From NCBI RefSeq assembly GCF_003709565.1, contig NZ_QNRC01000001.1, positions 62,001-126,000 of the forward strand: 64,000 nucleotides of DNA, read 5' to 3'. The translations under genes were made by a program, and so were the position numbers. This DNA comes from Paracoccus sigandri (lineage in GTDB: Bacteria; Pseudomonadota; Alphaproteobacteria; Rhodobacterales; Rhodobacteraceae). A model generated the notes under the pieces. It had not been told where the DNA came from. It was given only the letters and a program-made list of their open reading frames with translations, and made no database searches. Positions 8,351-18,162 of the stretch are shown piece after piece; the first letter of the stretch is position 1; each line of letters starts with the position of its first letter.

Positions 8351-9288
8351 CAGTTCGCTCCCCCCGCTTTCATCTTCGCGCGCGGATCATAGGCATGGCT
8401 CTTGCGCCATTCCTCGATGAATGCCGCCAGCTCGTCATCGACCTTGGGCGGCATCACGATGCGCAGCTCGACCTGCTGGTCGCCCCCCTTGATCCCGCGC
8501 CCGCGCAGGCGCAGCTTCTGGCCGGAACTGGCGCCCTTCGGAATGGACAGGTTCACCGGCCCGTCGATGGTCGGCACGGCGACCTTGCCGCCCAGGACCG
8601 CCTCGTCCAGCGAGATCGGCAGGGTCAGCAGGATGTCGTCGCCCTCGCGCCGGAAATCGGGATGCGGGGCGACCGAGATGGTCAGATAGGCGTCGCCCGG
8701 CCCGCCCTGGCCCATGCCGGCGCCGCCCTTGCCCTTCAGCCGGATGGTCTGGCCGTCGCGCACGCCCTTGGGGATCGTGACCTCCAGGTTGCCGCCCTCG
8801 GGCAGGGTGATGCGGGTCTTGCCGCCGCGCGCGGCGGTCATGAAATCCACCTCCAGCGCGAAGCGGTAATCCTGCCCGCGCATGTGGAATTCCTGCCCGC
8901 CCCGGCCACCGCCGAAGCCCCCGCCACCGAAGCCGCCGCCGCGACGGCCGAACAGGTCGGCGAAGACATCCGACAGGTCGGGATCGCCCTCGAAGCCATA
9001 GCCCTGCGCATAGGGATTGCCCGCCGCCTCGGCATGTTCGCGGTAATAGCGGCGCTGCGGGCGTTCCTGGCCCTGCGCGTCGATCTCGCCCGCGTCGAAG
9101 CGGCGGCGCTGCTCGGGGTCCTTCAGCAATTCATAGGCCGCCGAGGCCGCCTTGAAGCGTTCCGCCGCCGCCGGGTCGGGATTGAGGTCGGGGTGGTCGG
9201 TCTTGGCGATCCTGCGATAGGCTTTCTTGATCTCGGCCTCGGTCGCCGTCTTGTCCAGCCCCAGCGCTGAATATGGATCGCCCGCCAT
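8350..9288 (-). CDS. cbpA: DnaJ-like co-chaperone CbpA
   Basis: This 312-residue class II J-protein (class B) has a J-domain at about 4-70 with HPD at 32-34, a Gly/Phe-rich linker at about 110-135 ('GGGFGGGGFGGGRGG'), and two DnaJ C-terminal beta-domains. There is no CxxCxGxG zinc finger, which separates it from true DnaJ. It would stimulate DnaK ATPase on unfolded clients in the cytoplasm. I prefer the ATG at 9288 (MAGDPYSALG), where J-domains start; an upstream in-frame ATG at 9315 would add nine residues. It is coupled to the modulator gene cbpM. Confidence 0.9.
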   Translation of the reverse strand: MAGDPYSALGLDKTATEAEIKKAYRRIAKTDHPDLNPDPAAAERFKAASAAYELLKDPEQRRRFDAGEIDAQGQERPQRRYYREHAEAAGNPYAQGYGFEGDPDLSDVFADLFGRRGGGFGGGGFGGGRGGQEFHMRGQDYRFALEVDFMTAARGGKTRITLPEGGNLEVTIPKGVRDGQTIRLKGKGGAGMGQGGPGDAYLTISVAPHPDFRREGDDILLTLPISLDEAVLGGKVAVPTIDGPVNLSIPKGASSGQKLRLRGRGIKGGDQQVELRIVMPPKVDDELAAFIEEWRKSHAYDPRAKMKAGGAN

Positions 9289-9345
9289 GCCCGGCCCCCG
9301 TCCGTTTTCCTTCATATCAAACAGATAGGGGCCGGTTCGGTTTCA

Positions 9346-10404
9346 TCAATAGGGCATCGGATGTTCGCGGTTCAGATCGTCGATGGCGCCGCAGAGGTCG
9401 CGGTCGGGCACCCGGCCCAGCCCCGCGACCAGGTGTTCAAGCTGCTGCAGCGAGGTCGCGCCGATGATCGGCACGGTCTTGAAGGGGCGGGTCAGCTGCC
9501 AGCCGATCGCCAGGTGCACGATGTCCCAGCCATGCTTGCGCGCCAGCTCGACATAGGCATCCGCCGCCCGCAGGCCGCGCTGCGTCTTGCGCCCGCCCAG
9601 GTTGCCCTTGCCGCCATGGCCCACATCGACCGCCGCGCGGCTGCCCTCGGGCATGGCGCCGCCGCTGTATTTGCCGGTCAGCATCCCCGCCGCCAGCGGC
9701 GAATAGGACAGCAGCGTCACGTCCTCGTTCACCGCCGCCTCGGCCAGGTCGGTGTCATAAAGCCGGCAGAGCAGCGAATATTCGTTCTGGATCGCCGCGA
9801 TGCGCGGCCCGCCCATCCGCTCGGCCGTGTCGATCCAGCGCGTCAGGCCCCATGCGCTGTCGTTGGACAGGCCGACGGCGCGGATCTTGCCCGCCTGCCG
9901 CGCCGCCTCCAGCGCGCCCAGCACGTCGGCCATGTGATCCAGCGTCTGCTGCTTGACCTGCCCCGAGGGGTCATAGCTCCAGTTCTGCCGGAAGGCATAG
10001 CTGCCGCGCACCGGCCAGTGCATCTGATAAAGGTCGATCCGGTCGGTGCCGAAGCGGCGCAGCGACTCCTCGATGGCGGCGGTCACGGTGGCGCCGTCGA
10101 AGGGCCGCCCCTCGCGCAGGACCTGCCCCGGCCCGCTGATCTTGGTCGCCAGCTCCACCCGGTCGCGATGCCCGGTCCGGGCCAGCCAGCTGCCGATGAT
10201 CTCCTCGGACCGGCCCGCCGTCTCCAGCCGCACCGGGTTCACCGGATACATCTCGGCGCAGTCCATGAAGGTCATCCCGACCTCCAGCGCGCGGTCCATC
10301 TGGGCATGGGCATCCGCCTCGTCCGTCTGGTTGCCGAAGGTCATGGTGCCAAGGCAGATCTCGCTGACCTCGACATCGCTGCCACCCAGTTTCACGCGCT
10401 TCAT
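9346..10404 (-). CDS. Tas-like NADP(H)-dependent aldo/keto reductase
   Basis: This 352-residue (beta/alpha)8 oxidoreductase resembles E. coli Tas and MocA-type aldo/keto reductases. The catalytic tetrad is visible: Asp and Tyr in 'MDCAEMYPV' (about 48-56), Lys in 'LATKISG' and His in 'LYQMHWPV'. The C-terminal 'VPIIGATSLQQLEHLV' is the NADPH-binding loop. The start at 10404 gives the standard 'MKRVKLGGSDVEVSEICLGTM' N-terminus; a longer frame adds 19 unconserved residues. It diverges from the Rrf2 regulator gene across 188 nt. The physiological substrate is unknown. Confidence 0.9.
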   Translation of the reverse strand: MKRVKLGGSDVEVSEICLGTMTFGNQTDEADAHAQMDRALEVGMTFMDCAEMYPVNPVRLETAGRSEEIIGSWLARTGHRDRVELATKISGPGQVLREGRPFDGATVTAAIEESLRRFGTDRIDLYQMHWPVRGSYAFRQNWSYDPSGQVKQQTLDHMADVLGALEAARQAGKIRAVGLSNDSAWGLTRWIDTAERMGGPRIAAIQNEYSLLCRLYDTDLAEAAVNEDVTLLSYSPLAAGMLTGKYSGGAMPEGSRAAVDVGHGGKGNLGGRKTQRGLRAADAYVELARKHGWDIVHLAIGWQLTRPFKTVPIIGATSLQQLEHLVAGLGRVPDRDLCGAIDDLNREHPMPY

Positions 10405-10557
10405 CGCCGTTCCCTCGTCGTTGTGCGGCGGCAAAGCTAGCGATAACGGACGCGGACGCAAGACCGGAGCCGGGCCGTCATGGAACCGTCATCTGTTGAA
10501 GAAGGGTAACACTTGCGCGTTTTCCCGGAAAAACACGACTCGATCACGCAGCATTCC

Positions 10558-10586
10558 TTGCCGCGACGGGGCGCGATTGCTAGGTT
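10558..10586 (+). promoter_or_regulatory. Promoter-like element for the rrf2 gene
   Basis: TTGCCG and TAGGTT are separated by 17 nt. The -10 ends only six bases before the ATG of the regulator, so transcription from it would give a leaderless or nearly leaderless mRNA. There is no convincing ribosome site, which fits. A pattern match only. Confidence 0.35.
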
Positions 10587-10592
10587 CGGAAC

Positions 10593-11057
10593 ATGATCAC
10601 GCAAAAGATGAAGTATGCGCTCAAGGCGCTGATGGTGCTGGGCGACGAACGCGCCGGCACCGGCGCGTCGTTGCGGATCGAGGAAATCGCCAAGCGCTCG
10701 GGCGCGCCCAAGCGGTTCCTGGAACATATCCTGCTGGAGATCCGCAATGCCGGCATCATCGCCTCGACCCGCGGCCGATCGGGCGGCTATACGCTGATCA
10801 AGGATCCGGCCCAGATCTCGATCCCGGAACTGTTGCGGCTGATCGACGGACCCATCGCGCCCCTGCCCTGCCTGTCGCGCAAGGCCTATCAGCGATGCGA
10901 GGATTGCACGGACGAGGCAAGCTGCCGCCTGCGCCGCGTTTTCGCCGAGGTTTTCTGGTCCTATCTGCTGATCATCGAATCGCTGACTCTGGCCGACATG
11001 CTGAAGGGCGCACCCGTGTCGGGCATGCTTCTGGACGCCTCGGAACCGGCTGCCTGA
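10593..11057 (+). CDS. Rrf2 family transcriptional regulator
   Basis: This 154-residue winged-helix regulator belongs to the Rrf2 family (IscR, NsrR, CymR). The helix-turn-helix spans about 25-65, with 'LEHILLEIRNAGIIASTRG' and 'SGGYTLIKDP' forming the recognition helix and wing. Cysteines at 93, 102, 105 and 111 ('CEDCTDEASC') form a cluster-type pattern, suggesting an Fe-S or redox sensor, although the spacing is not that of IscR. It precedes the sulfate transporter operon in the same direction with a 191-nt gap, so control of sulfur uptake by cysteine or Fe-S status is a reasonable guess. Confidence 0.88.
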   Translation: MITQKMKYALKALMVLGDERAGTGASLRIEEIAKRSGAPKRFLEHILLEIRNAGIIASTRGRSGGYTLIKDPAQISIPELLRLIDGPIAPLPCLSRKAYQRCEDCTDEASCRLRRVFAEVFWSYLLIIESLTLADMLKGAPVSGMLLDASEPAA

Positions 11058-11141
11058 TCCGCCTAGAAGGCTGATTTCAAAAGCTATTCAAACAGCAAAT
11101 CGTGCCCTGCACAGGGGTCGCGACAGAGAATTTTCTTCTCC

Positions 11142-11202
11142 AATCACGGCAAAATTAGTCGTTTTTATTCTGTTGCAAATCTACAGTTCGTCTGTCGTGA
11201 TT
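11142..11202. promoter_or_regulatory. AT-rich control region with inverted repeat before cysP
   Basis: The 190 nt between the Rrf2 gene and cysP are far more AT-rich than the surroundings. Two arms, AATCACGGCA at 11142-11151 and TGTCGTGATT at 11193-11202, match as an inverted repeat in 9 of 10 positions with 41 nt between. This could be a binding site for the Rrf2 regulator or for a CysB-type activator. Inference from sequence only. Confidence 0.4.
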
Positions 11203-11249
11203 ACAGGGTAACGGCGCGCCGCCCGGCCGCCGCCTGAAGGGAGACAGCG

Positions 11250-12359
11250 ATGATCACGACGATCAGGATTTCGGACCGCATCACCGCACAGGGCGAAGAG
11301 ATCGCCAAGGAGGCCGATGGCCGTGTCACGATCGCGACCGGCCTGCACATGCTGACCGGCTGGCCGGTGACCCGGCTTCTGAAATCGGCGGCCGCCGCGC
11401 TGGCGCTGGCCATGGTGACGCTGGCGCCGCAGGCCCAGGCCCAGTCGCTGCTGAATGTCAGCTATGACCCGACCCGCGAATTCTATCGCGACTACAATGC
11501 CGCCTTCGCCAGGCATTGGGAAAGCCTCGGCAACAGCGCGCCGACGATCGAGACCTCGCATGGCGGTTCCGGCTCTCAGGCGCGGGCGGTGGTCGACGGG
11601 CTGAACGCGCAGGTGGTGACGCTGGCGCTGGCCGCCGATATCGACCGCGTCGCCGAGGCCGGCAAGCTGCCCGAGGACTGGCAGGCGCAGCTGCCGCACA
11701 ATTCCAGCCCCTATACCTCGACCATCGTGTTCCTGGTCCGCAAGGGCAACCCGAAGGAGCTGAACGACTGGGGCGATCTGGTCGAAGAGGGCGTCCAGGT
11801 GATCACGCCGAACCCGAAGACCTCGGGCGGGGCGCGCTGGAACTATCTGGCCGCCTGGGCCTGGGCGGAAAAGAACGGCCAGGATCCGCAGGAATTCGTC
11901 GGCAAGCTCTACAAGAACACGCCGGTGCTGGACAACGCGGCGCGCGGCTCGACCACGACCTTCGCGCAGCGCGGCATTGGCGACGTGCTGCTGGCCTGGG
12001 AAAACGAGGCCTATCTGGCCCTGAAGGAACTGGGCGAGGATCAGTTCGACATCGTCGTGCCCTCGGTCTCGGTCCTGGCCGAGCCGCCGGTGGCGCTGGT
12101 CGAGGGCAATATCGCCAACGATGCGCAGCGCGAGCTGGCGAATGAATACCTGAACTACCTCTATTCGCCCGAAGCGCAGGCGCTGGCCTTCAAGCACTTC
12201 TACCGCGCCTGGGACACCTCGGCCGCCGCGCCCGAGGATGTCGAGCGCTTCCCCGAGGTGGAGCTGGTCGACATCGAGAGCTTCGGCGGCTGGAAGCAGG
12301 TCCAGGACGAGCATTTCGGCGACGGCGGCATCTTCGACCAGATCTACGTCCCGCAGTGA
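11250..12359 (+). CDS. cysP: Sulfate ABC transporter, periplasmic sulfate-binding protein
   Basis: This 369-residue protein is the substrate-binding component of a CysPTWA sulfate/thiosulfate importer. From about residue 65 it is a normal Sbp/CysP protein ('LLNVSYDPTREFYRDYNAAF', 'TSHGGSGSQARAV', 'TPNPKTSGGARWNYLAAW'). A signal peptide with basic n-region, Ala/Leu core and an AQAQ cleavage area lies at about 41-65. The preceding 33 residues are unusual. The ATG at 11250 has a strong AAGGGAG ribosome site, while the ATG at 11349, which would give a standard signal peptide, has none. The stop overlaps the GTG of cysT. Confidence 0.93.
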   Translation: MITTIRISDRITAQGEEIAKEADGRVTIATGLHMLTGWPVTRLLKSAAAALALAMVTLAPQAQAQSLLNVSYDPTREFYRDYNAAFARHWESLGNSAPTIETSHGGSGSQARAVVDGLNAQVVTLALAADIDRVAEAGKLPEDWQAQLPHNSSPYTSTIVFLVRKGNPKELNDWGDLVEEGVQVITPNPKTSGGARWNYLAAWAWAEKNGQDPQEFVGKLYKNTPVLDNAARGSTTTFAQRGIGDVLLAWENEAYLALKELGEDQFDIVVPSVSVLAEPPVALVEGNIANDAQRELANEYLNYLYSPEAQALAFKHFYRAWDTSAAAPEDVERFPEVELVDIESFGGWKQVQDEHFGDGGIFDQIYVPQ

Positions 12360-13252
12360 GTTCGCCCATGGCACGCCCGCTGATCCACCGATCCCCGATG
12401 CCCGGCCTGGGGCTGTCCGCCGGGATCACCCTGACCATGCTGTCGCTGGTCGTGCTTCTGCCCATCGGCGCCCTGCTTCTGCAGGGCGCCAATTTCGGCC
12501 TGTCCAACATCTGGGCGACGGTGAACCGGCCGCGCGTCTGGGCGGCGCTGTACCTGTCCTTCCGGCTGTCGCTTTTCGCCGCGATCTTCAACCTGGTCTT
12601 CGGCGTGCTGCTGGCCTGGGTGCTGGTGCGCTATCGCTTCCCCGGCCGCCGTATCCTCGACGCCGCGGTCGACCTGCCCTTCGCGCTGCCGACCGCCGTC
12701 GCGGGCATCGCGCTGACCGCGCTCTATGCCCCGAACGGTGTGCTGGGCGGCTTTGCCCGCGACTGGCTGGCGCCCCTGGGCAACCTGGTCTTCGGCCCCT
12801 TCGGCGCCCAGTTCACCGGCAAGATCGCCTATACGCAGCTGGGGATCTTCATCGCGCTGGTCTTCGTCGGCCTGCCCTTCGTGACCCGCACCGTCCAGCC
12901 CGTCGTCGAGGAGATCGAGCGCGAGGTCGAGGAAGCCTCGGCCACGCTCGGCGCCTCGCGCGCCTACACGATCCGCCGCGTCATCCTGCCGATGCTGTCG
13001 CCCGCCGCCCTGACCGGCTTCGCGCTGGCCCTGGCGCGCGCGGTCGGCGAATACGGCTCGGTCATCTTCATCGCGGGCAACATCCCGATGCTGACCGAGA
13101 TCGCGCCCTTGCTGATCGTGATCCAGCTGGAGGAGTTCAACTATGACGCCGCCGCCGCCATCGGCATCGCCATGCTGGCGATCTCCTTCGCGATGCTGCT
13201 GGCGATCAACCTGATCCAGATCTGGAGCCGCCGGAGAATCGGTCATGTCTGA
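12356..13252 (+). CDS. cysT: Sulfate ABC transporter permease CysT (CysU)
   Basis: This 298-residue inner-membrane permease forms half of the sulfate channel. It has about six transmembrane helices and the permease EAA loop near residue 190-210 ('EEASATLGASRAYTIRRVIL'), which docks on the ATPase. The start is a GTG at 12356 overlapping the cysP stop; an ATG at 12368 is an alternative. The 3' end overlaps cysW by 8 nt, so the whole transporter is translated as a coupled set. Length and topology are normal for the family. Confidence 0.94.
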   Translation: MSSPMARPLIHRSPMPGLGLSAGITLTMLSLVVLLPIGALLLQGANFGLSNIWATVNRPRVWAALYLSFRLSLFAAIFNLVFGVLLAWVLVRYRFPGRRILDAAVDLPFALPTAVAGIALTALYAPNGVLGGFARDWLAPLGNLVFGPFGAQFTGKIAYTQLGIFIALVFVGLPFVTRTVQPVVEEIEREVEEASATLGASRAYTIRRVILPMLSPAALTGFALALARAVGEYGSVIFIAGNIPMLTEIAPLLIVIQLEEFNYDAAAAIGIAMLAISFAMLLAINLIQIWSRRRIGHV

Positions 13253-14126
13253 TACCACCCTTCCCGTCAGCGCCCGGCCCAGCCATTTCCGCGCCGCGAC
13301 GGACGAAACCCCGACGGCCCGCCGCGTCATGATCGGCCTTGCGGTCGGCGGGCTGCTGCTGCTGGTCTTCGCGCCGCTGATCGCGGTCTTCGCCGAGGCG
13401 CTGGCGCGCGGCTGGGGCGCGGCGATCGCCAGCCTGGGCAACCGCGATTCGCTGGCCGCGATCCGGCTGACGCTGACCATCGCGGCGATCTCGGTGCCGC
13501 TGAACGCCGCCTTCGGCATCGCCGCCGCCTGGTTCATCACCAAGTTCGACTTTCGCGGCAAGGCCTTCCTGATCACGCTGATCGACCTGCCCTTCTCGGT
13601 CAGCCCGGTCGTCGCGGGCCTGTGCATCGTTCTGATGTTCGGCGCCAATTCCGCCATCGGCGGCTGGCTGGTCGCGAATGGCTATCCCATCGTCTTCGCC
13701 CTGCCCGGCATCGTCCTGGCCACCATGTTCGTGACCTTCCCCTTCGTCGCGCGCGAACTGATCCCGGTGATGATCGAGCAGGGCCGCGCCGAGGAGGAGG
13801 CCGCGCTGACGCTTGGCGCCTCGGGCTGGCGGACCTTCTGGACCGTGACCGTCCCGAACATCAAATGGGCGCTGCTCTACGGCGTGCTGCTGTGCAATGC
13901 CCGCGCGATGGGCGAATTCGGCGCGGTCGCCGTGGTCTCGGGCAAGATCCGCGGCCAGACCGCCACCATGCCGATCACCATCGAGATGCTCTACAACGAA
14001 TATCTTTCGGTCGCGGCCTTCTCGCTGGCGGCGGTGCTGACGCTGCTGGCGCTGCTGACGCTGCTGTTCAAGACGCTGCTGGAACGGCATGTCGCCGGGC
14101 AGATCGCCGCAAATCACCGACACTGA
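13245..14126 (+). CDS. cysW: Sulfate ABC transporter permease CysW
   Basis: This 293-residue protein is the partner permease of CysT. It has about six transmembrane helices, an EAA loop at about residue 185-205 ('[20 protein letters not shown]'), and the CysW signature '[20 protein letters not shown]'. It overlaps cysT by 8 nt and is followed 23 nt later by cysA with an AGGAGG site. It functions as a heterodimer with CysT in the inner membrane. Confidence 0.95.
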   Translation: MSDTTLPVSARPSHFRAATDETPTARRVMIGLAVGGLLLLVFAPLIAVFAEALARGWGAAIASLGNRDSLAAIRLTLTIAAISVPLNAAFGIAAAWFITKFDFRGKAFLITLIDLPFSVSPVVAGLCIVLMFGANSAIGGWLVANGYPIVFALPGIVLATMFVTFPFVARELIPVMIEQGRAEEEAALTLGASGWRTFWTVTVPNIKWALLYGVLLCNARAMGEFGAVAVVSGKIRGQTATMPITIEMLYNEYLSVAAFSLAAVLTLLALLTLLFKTLLERHVAGQIAANHRH

Positions 14127-14149
14127 ATCGCCACTCACAGGAGGCGCGA

Positions 14150-14869
<720 letters not shown>

Positions 14870-14894
14870 CCTTCGCCATCGGCGGAACCCGAAG

Positions 14895-14921
14895 CGGGGC
14901 GCGTCTCAGGACGGCGCCCCG
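14895..14921. terminator. Bidirectional-type hairpin between cysA and the Mrp operon
   Basis: Perfect 8-bp arms CGGGGCGC and GCGCCCCG enclose an 11-nt loop, with outer CGAA/TTCG pairing beyond one mismatch. It lies between the convergent cysA and mrpG genes and overlaps the last codons of mrpG, so it can serve both transcripts. Confidence 0.6.
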
Positions 14922-15400
14922 GTTTCGTTCCTGCCTTCCGCCGCATCTTCCGCCGCATCTTCAACCGGCAGCTTCTGCTCGGGCTCGGCCTCTGCCCTGG
15001 CTTCGGCTTCGGCAGCAGCCTCGGCCTCGGCCTGCACCTTCTTGCGATGCGCGGTCAGCACATGTTCGGGCAGCAGCGGCGAATTCTCGGTCCGGTCGCG
15101 ATGCAGCGCCGCGCGGCCCAGCAGGATCAGCGTCACCGGCACCGTCAGCATCACGAAGATGCCGATGACCAGCTCGTGGATCACCGCGCGGCCCTCCAGG
15201 TAGCTGGCCATCAGCATCGAGGCGATGATGATCCCCGCCGTCCCCCAGCTGGTGCCAAGCGTCGGCGCATGGATCCGGTCATAGAAGCTGGCCAGCCGCG
15301 CGAAACCCAGCGCACCCAGCAAGACCAGCGTGCTGCCCAGGACGACGAAGAAGGCGATCAGCACCGCCAGCCAGACGGGGATGGTCTCCAGGTGGCTCAT
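14906..15400 (-). CDS. mrpG: Mrp-type Na+/H+ antiporter, subunit G
   Basis: This 164-residue protein is the MnhG/PhaG subunit of the multisubunit cation/proton antiporter. It has three transmembrane helices in the first 95 residues, with the family block '[20 protein letters not shown]'. After residue about 115 comes a long hydrophilic tail, Ala/Glu-rich and probably helical ('[19 protein letters not shown]'), which makes it longer than many MrpG proteins (about 110-130). It is the last gene of the operon; its ATG overlaps the mrpF stop by 4 nt. Confidence 0.93.
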   Translation of the reverse strand: MSHLETIPVWLAVLIAFFVVLGSTLVLLGALGFARLASFYDRIHAPTLGTSWGTAGIIIASMLMASYLEGRAVIHELVIGIFVMLTVPVTLILLGRAALHRDRTENSPLLPEHVLTAHRKKVQAEAEAAAEAEARAEAEPEQKLPVEDAAEDAAEGRNETGAPS

Positions 15401-15678
15401 TCGATCACCTCGCCGCGGAACAGGAATTTCGCCAGCGCGACGGTGGCCACGAAGCCGATCACGCCCATGACCATGGCCGCCTCGAAGAAGAACATCGAGC
15501 CGAGCCGCATCCCCGTGACCAGGAACAGCAGCATGGCGGTGATGTAGAGCGTGTCCAGCCCCAGCACCCGGTCCTGCGCGCGCGGCCCCTTCAGCAGGCG
15601 CGTGCCGACCAGGATGCCGGCGGTGGCCAGCGCGATCTGCGCGTAACCCAGCGCGACGGTGATGATCAGCGCGCTCAT
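15397..15678 (-). CDS. mrpF: Mrp-type Na+/H+ antiporter, subunit F
   Basis: This 93-residue protein has three predicted transmembrane helices and the MrpF motif '[19 protein letters not shown]', in which the conserved Asp lies in a helix and is thought to matter for ion transfer. I place the ATG at 15678, overlapping the mrpE stop by 4 nt; this gives the family length, whereas the longer reading frame is antisense or shifted to mrpE. It is part of the hexameric membrane complex. Confidence 0.92.
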   Translation of the reverse strand: MSALIITVALGYAQIALATAGILVGTRLLKGPRAQDRVLGLDTLYITAMLLFLVTGMRLGSMFFFEAAMVMGVIGFVATVALAKFLFRGEVIE

Positions 15679-16163
15679 TCGAAGATCTCCATCAGCAGGG
15701 CCTCGTAGCGGTTCTGGACGATGTGCCGCCATTGCTCGTCGTCCAGCAGGTCGAAGACATGCAGCGTCAGCATTCCCTCGTCGGAATCGTATTCCAGCCA
15801 GGCGGTGCCCGGCGTCGCGGTCAGGATGCAGGCCAGCAGCGCCAGCGCGTTGGGATCGCGCAGCTTCAGCGGGATCAGCACGAAGCCCGACTTGCGCTGG
15901 CCGTGGCGGCCATTGGTCAGGATCAGCCAGGCCACCGCGATGTTCGAGCGGATGATGTCGGTGAAGATCATCCAGAACAGCTTCGGCATCAGCCGCCAGC
16001 GGCGCAGCCGCGGCCGCGCGGGCTGCAGCGCGGCCACCGCCCGGCCCGCGACCAGCGCCAGCGCCCCGCCCAGCACCACATGGCCAAGCGAGAAGCGCGT
16101 CAGCATGAGCCACATCACCAGCAGCAGGAACGACACGAAGGGATAGGGGATCAGCCGGCTCAT
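15675..16163 (-). CDS. mrpE: Mrp-type Na+/H+ antiporter, subunit E
   Basis: This 162-residue protein has two N-terminal transmembrane helices and a cytoplasmic alpha/beta domain. Family blocks include '[20 protein letters not shown]' and '[20 protein letters not shown]'. It belongs to the MnhE/PhaE subunit family, which is needed for assembly of the complex. It overlaps mrpD and mrpF by 4 nt on either side, so translation of the operon is tightly coupled. Confidence 0.93.
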   Translation of the reverse strand: MSRLIPYPFVSFLLLVMWLMLTRFSLGHVVLGGALALVAGRAVAALQPARPRLRRWRLMPKLFWMIFTDIIRSNIAVAWLILTNGRHGQRKSGFVLIPLKLRDPNALALLACILTATPGTAWLEYDSDEGMLTLHVFDLLDDEQWRHIVQNRYEALLMEIFE

Positions 16164-17821
16164 TCGCTGTCCTCCGTCTCGACCTCATCGCCCGCCGTGT
16201 CGGGCCCATGCGCCGCGCGGGGCGCCGAAAACACCCCGTAGGCGTAAGAGCGCGGCATGTTCAGCGCGGCGGCGGTTTCCTCCATGTAGCGCAGGCTGAC
16301 CTGCGCCTTGAAGGTCAGCAGCAGCACCATCACCATCAGCGCGACGACCGGCGCCACCTCCAGCGCGGGCACGCGCGGCGCCATCCCCTCGGAGGCCCAG
16401 AAGGTCTGGACCCCGATCCGCGCCAGCCCGATCAGCGTGGCAAAGCCCGACAGGATCAGCAGCGCGACGAAGCCCCAGGCCAGGTTGGTCGGCAGCGAGG
16501 TGGCGTCCAGAAGCGCCGAGATCATCGCCACCTTGCCCACGAAGCCCGCCAGCGGCGGCATCCCCGCCAGCACCAGCACGCAGAAGACGAAGCTGACGCC
16601 CAGCACGGTCATGGTGCCGGGAATGACGAAGCCGGGCGGCTCGGGATCGTCCAGGTCGGGCTCGTCCAGGCCGTAGGCATCGGCGGTCAGCGCCAGCATT
16701 GCGGCGATGCCGCCATCCTCGCGGCTCATCGGCTCGATCAGCAGGAACAGCGCCCCGGTCGCCAGCGTCGAGCCCATCAGGTAGTAGAGCGCGCCGGCCA
16801 GCATCGCCTGCCCGCCGCCGGCCTGCGCGAAGCCGGTGACCCCCAGCACCGTGCCCGACGAGATCAGCACCAGGAAGGCCGCCATCCGCCCCAGCCCCTG
16901 CGAGGACAGCACGCCGATCAGCCCGAACAGGATCGTGGCCATGCCCAGGAAGATCAGCACCTCGGCCCCGAACCCGGCCGAGGGCCCCGCCCCCTGCCCG
17001 AAGAACAGCATCGACAGGCGCAGGATGACATAGACGCCGACCTTGGTCATGATCGCGAACATCGCCCCCACCGGCGCGGCGGCGGCCATGTAGGTCGTCG
17101 GCAGCCAGAAGGACAGCGGCCAGCTGCCGGCCTTGACCAGGAAGGCCACGCTGAGCAACGCGATGGCGGCGTGGAACAGCGGCCGGTCGGCCTCGGAGAT
17201 CGAGGAGACCAGGTTGGCCAGATGCGCCATGTTCAGCGTGCCGGTGATGCCGTAGATCAGGCTGACCCCCAGCAGGAACAGCAGCGAGGCGGCAAGGTTG
17301 ATCGCGATGTAATGCAGACCCGCCCGGATCCGCAGCTGCCCCGAGCCGTGCAGCATCAGCCCGTAGGAGGCCGCCAGCAGCACCTCGAAGAAGACGAACA
17401 GGTTGAACAGGTCGCCGGTCAGGAAGGCGCCGTTCAGCCCCATCAGCAGGAACTGGAACAGCGAATGGAAATGCTGCCCCTGCCGCTGCCAGCCCGCCGT
17501 GGCATAGATCAGCGACGGTATCGCCAGCAGCGAGGTCAGCACCAGCATCATCGCCGCCAGCCGGTCGATGACCAAGACGATCCCCCAGGGCGCCATCCAG
17601 TCGCCCAGCAGATAGAAGCCCATCGCCCCGGAATCCGACAGGCCGGCATCCTTCGAGCGGTCCAGAAGCTCGATCGAGACGAACAGCAGCGCGGCCGCCG
17701 ACAGCAGGCTCAGCCACATCTTGGCCTTCCGCTGCCGGTCGTCGTAGAGCAGCATCACCGCCCCGGCGATGAAGGGGATCAGGATCGGCGCGATGATCAG
17801 GTGTTCGTTCACTTCGCTCAT
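16160..17821 (-). CDS. mrpD: Mrp-type Na+/H+ antiporter, subunit D
   Basis: This 553-residue polytopic protein is related to NuoM/NuoN of complex I and forms one of the two proton/cation paths. It has about 14 helices. The region '[10 protein letters not shown]' and the central '[20 protein letters not shown]' carry the conserved Lys and neighbouring residues of the antiporter family. A hydrophilic loop with many acidic residues ('[16 protein letters not shown]') lies near residue 390. It overlaps mrpC and mrpE by 4 nt. Confidence 0.95.
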   Translation of the reverse strand: MSEVNEHLIIAPILIPFIAGAVMLLYDDRQRKAKMWLSLLSAAALLFVSIELLDRSKDAGLSDSGAMGFYLLGDWMAPWGIVLVIDRLAAMMLVLTSLLAIPSLIYATAGWQRQGQHFHSLFQFLLMGLNGAFLTGDLFNLFVFFEVLLAASYGLMLHGSGQLRIRAGLHYIAINLAASLLFLLGVSLIYGITGTLNMAHLANLVSSISEADRPLFHAAIALLSVAFLVKAGSWPLSFWLPTTYMAAAAPVGAMFAIMTKVGVYVILRLSMLFFGQGAGPSAGFGAEVLIFLGMATILFGLIGVLSSQGLGRMAAFLVLISSGTVLGVTGFAQAGGGQAMLAGALYYLMGSTLATGALFLLIEPMSREDGGIAAMLALTADAYGLDEPDLDDPEPPGFVIPGTMTVLGVSFVFCVLVLAGMPPLAGFVGKVAMISALLDATSLPTNLAWGFVALLILSGFATLIGLARIGVQTFWASEGMAPRVPALEVAPVVALMVMVLLLTFKAQVSLRYMEETAAALNMPRSYAYGVFSAPRAAHGPDTAGDEVETEDSE

Positions 17822-18162
17822 TGCTCACGCTCCTGCCCGTCGACATGGTCGGTGCCGGTCGACCCGCGCGAGGCGATCATCACGACCAGGAACAGCGCCG
17901 TGGTGGCGAAGCTGATGACGATGGCGGTCAGCACCAGCGCCTGCGGCAGCGGATCGGCATAGGCGGTGGCATCGACGAAGCCGCCCTTGGGGATGACCGG
18001 CGGCGCGCCGGGGCGCAGCCGGCCCATCGAGAAGATGAACAGGTTCACCGCATAGGACAGCAGGCACAGCCCGATGATGACCTGGAAGGTCCGCGGCCGC
18101 AGCAGCAGCCAGATGCCCGAGGCCGAAAGGATGCCGATCGCGGCGGACATGACATATTCCAT
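17818..18162 (-). CDS. mrpC: Mrp-type Na+/H+ antiporter, subunit C
   Basis: This 114-residue NuoK-like protein has three transmembrane helices. The conserved 'GLCLLSYAVNLFIFSMG' helix is typical of MnhC/PhaC, as is the loop 'DPLPQALVLTAIVISFA' that ends the domain. The ATG shares a base with the mrpA stop and the 3' end overlaps mrpD by 4 nt. It is part of the membrane complex exchanging Na+ or K+ for protons. Confidence 0.94.
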   Translation of the reverse strand: MEYVMSAAIGILSASGIWLLLRPRTFQVIIGLCLLSYAVNLFIFSMGRLRPGAPPVIPKGGFVDATAYADPLPQALVLTAIVISFATTALFLVVMIASRGSTGTDHVDGQEREQ

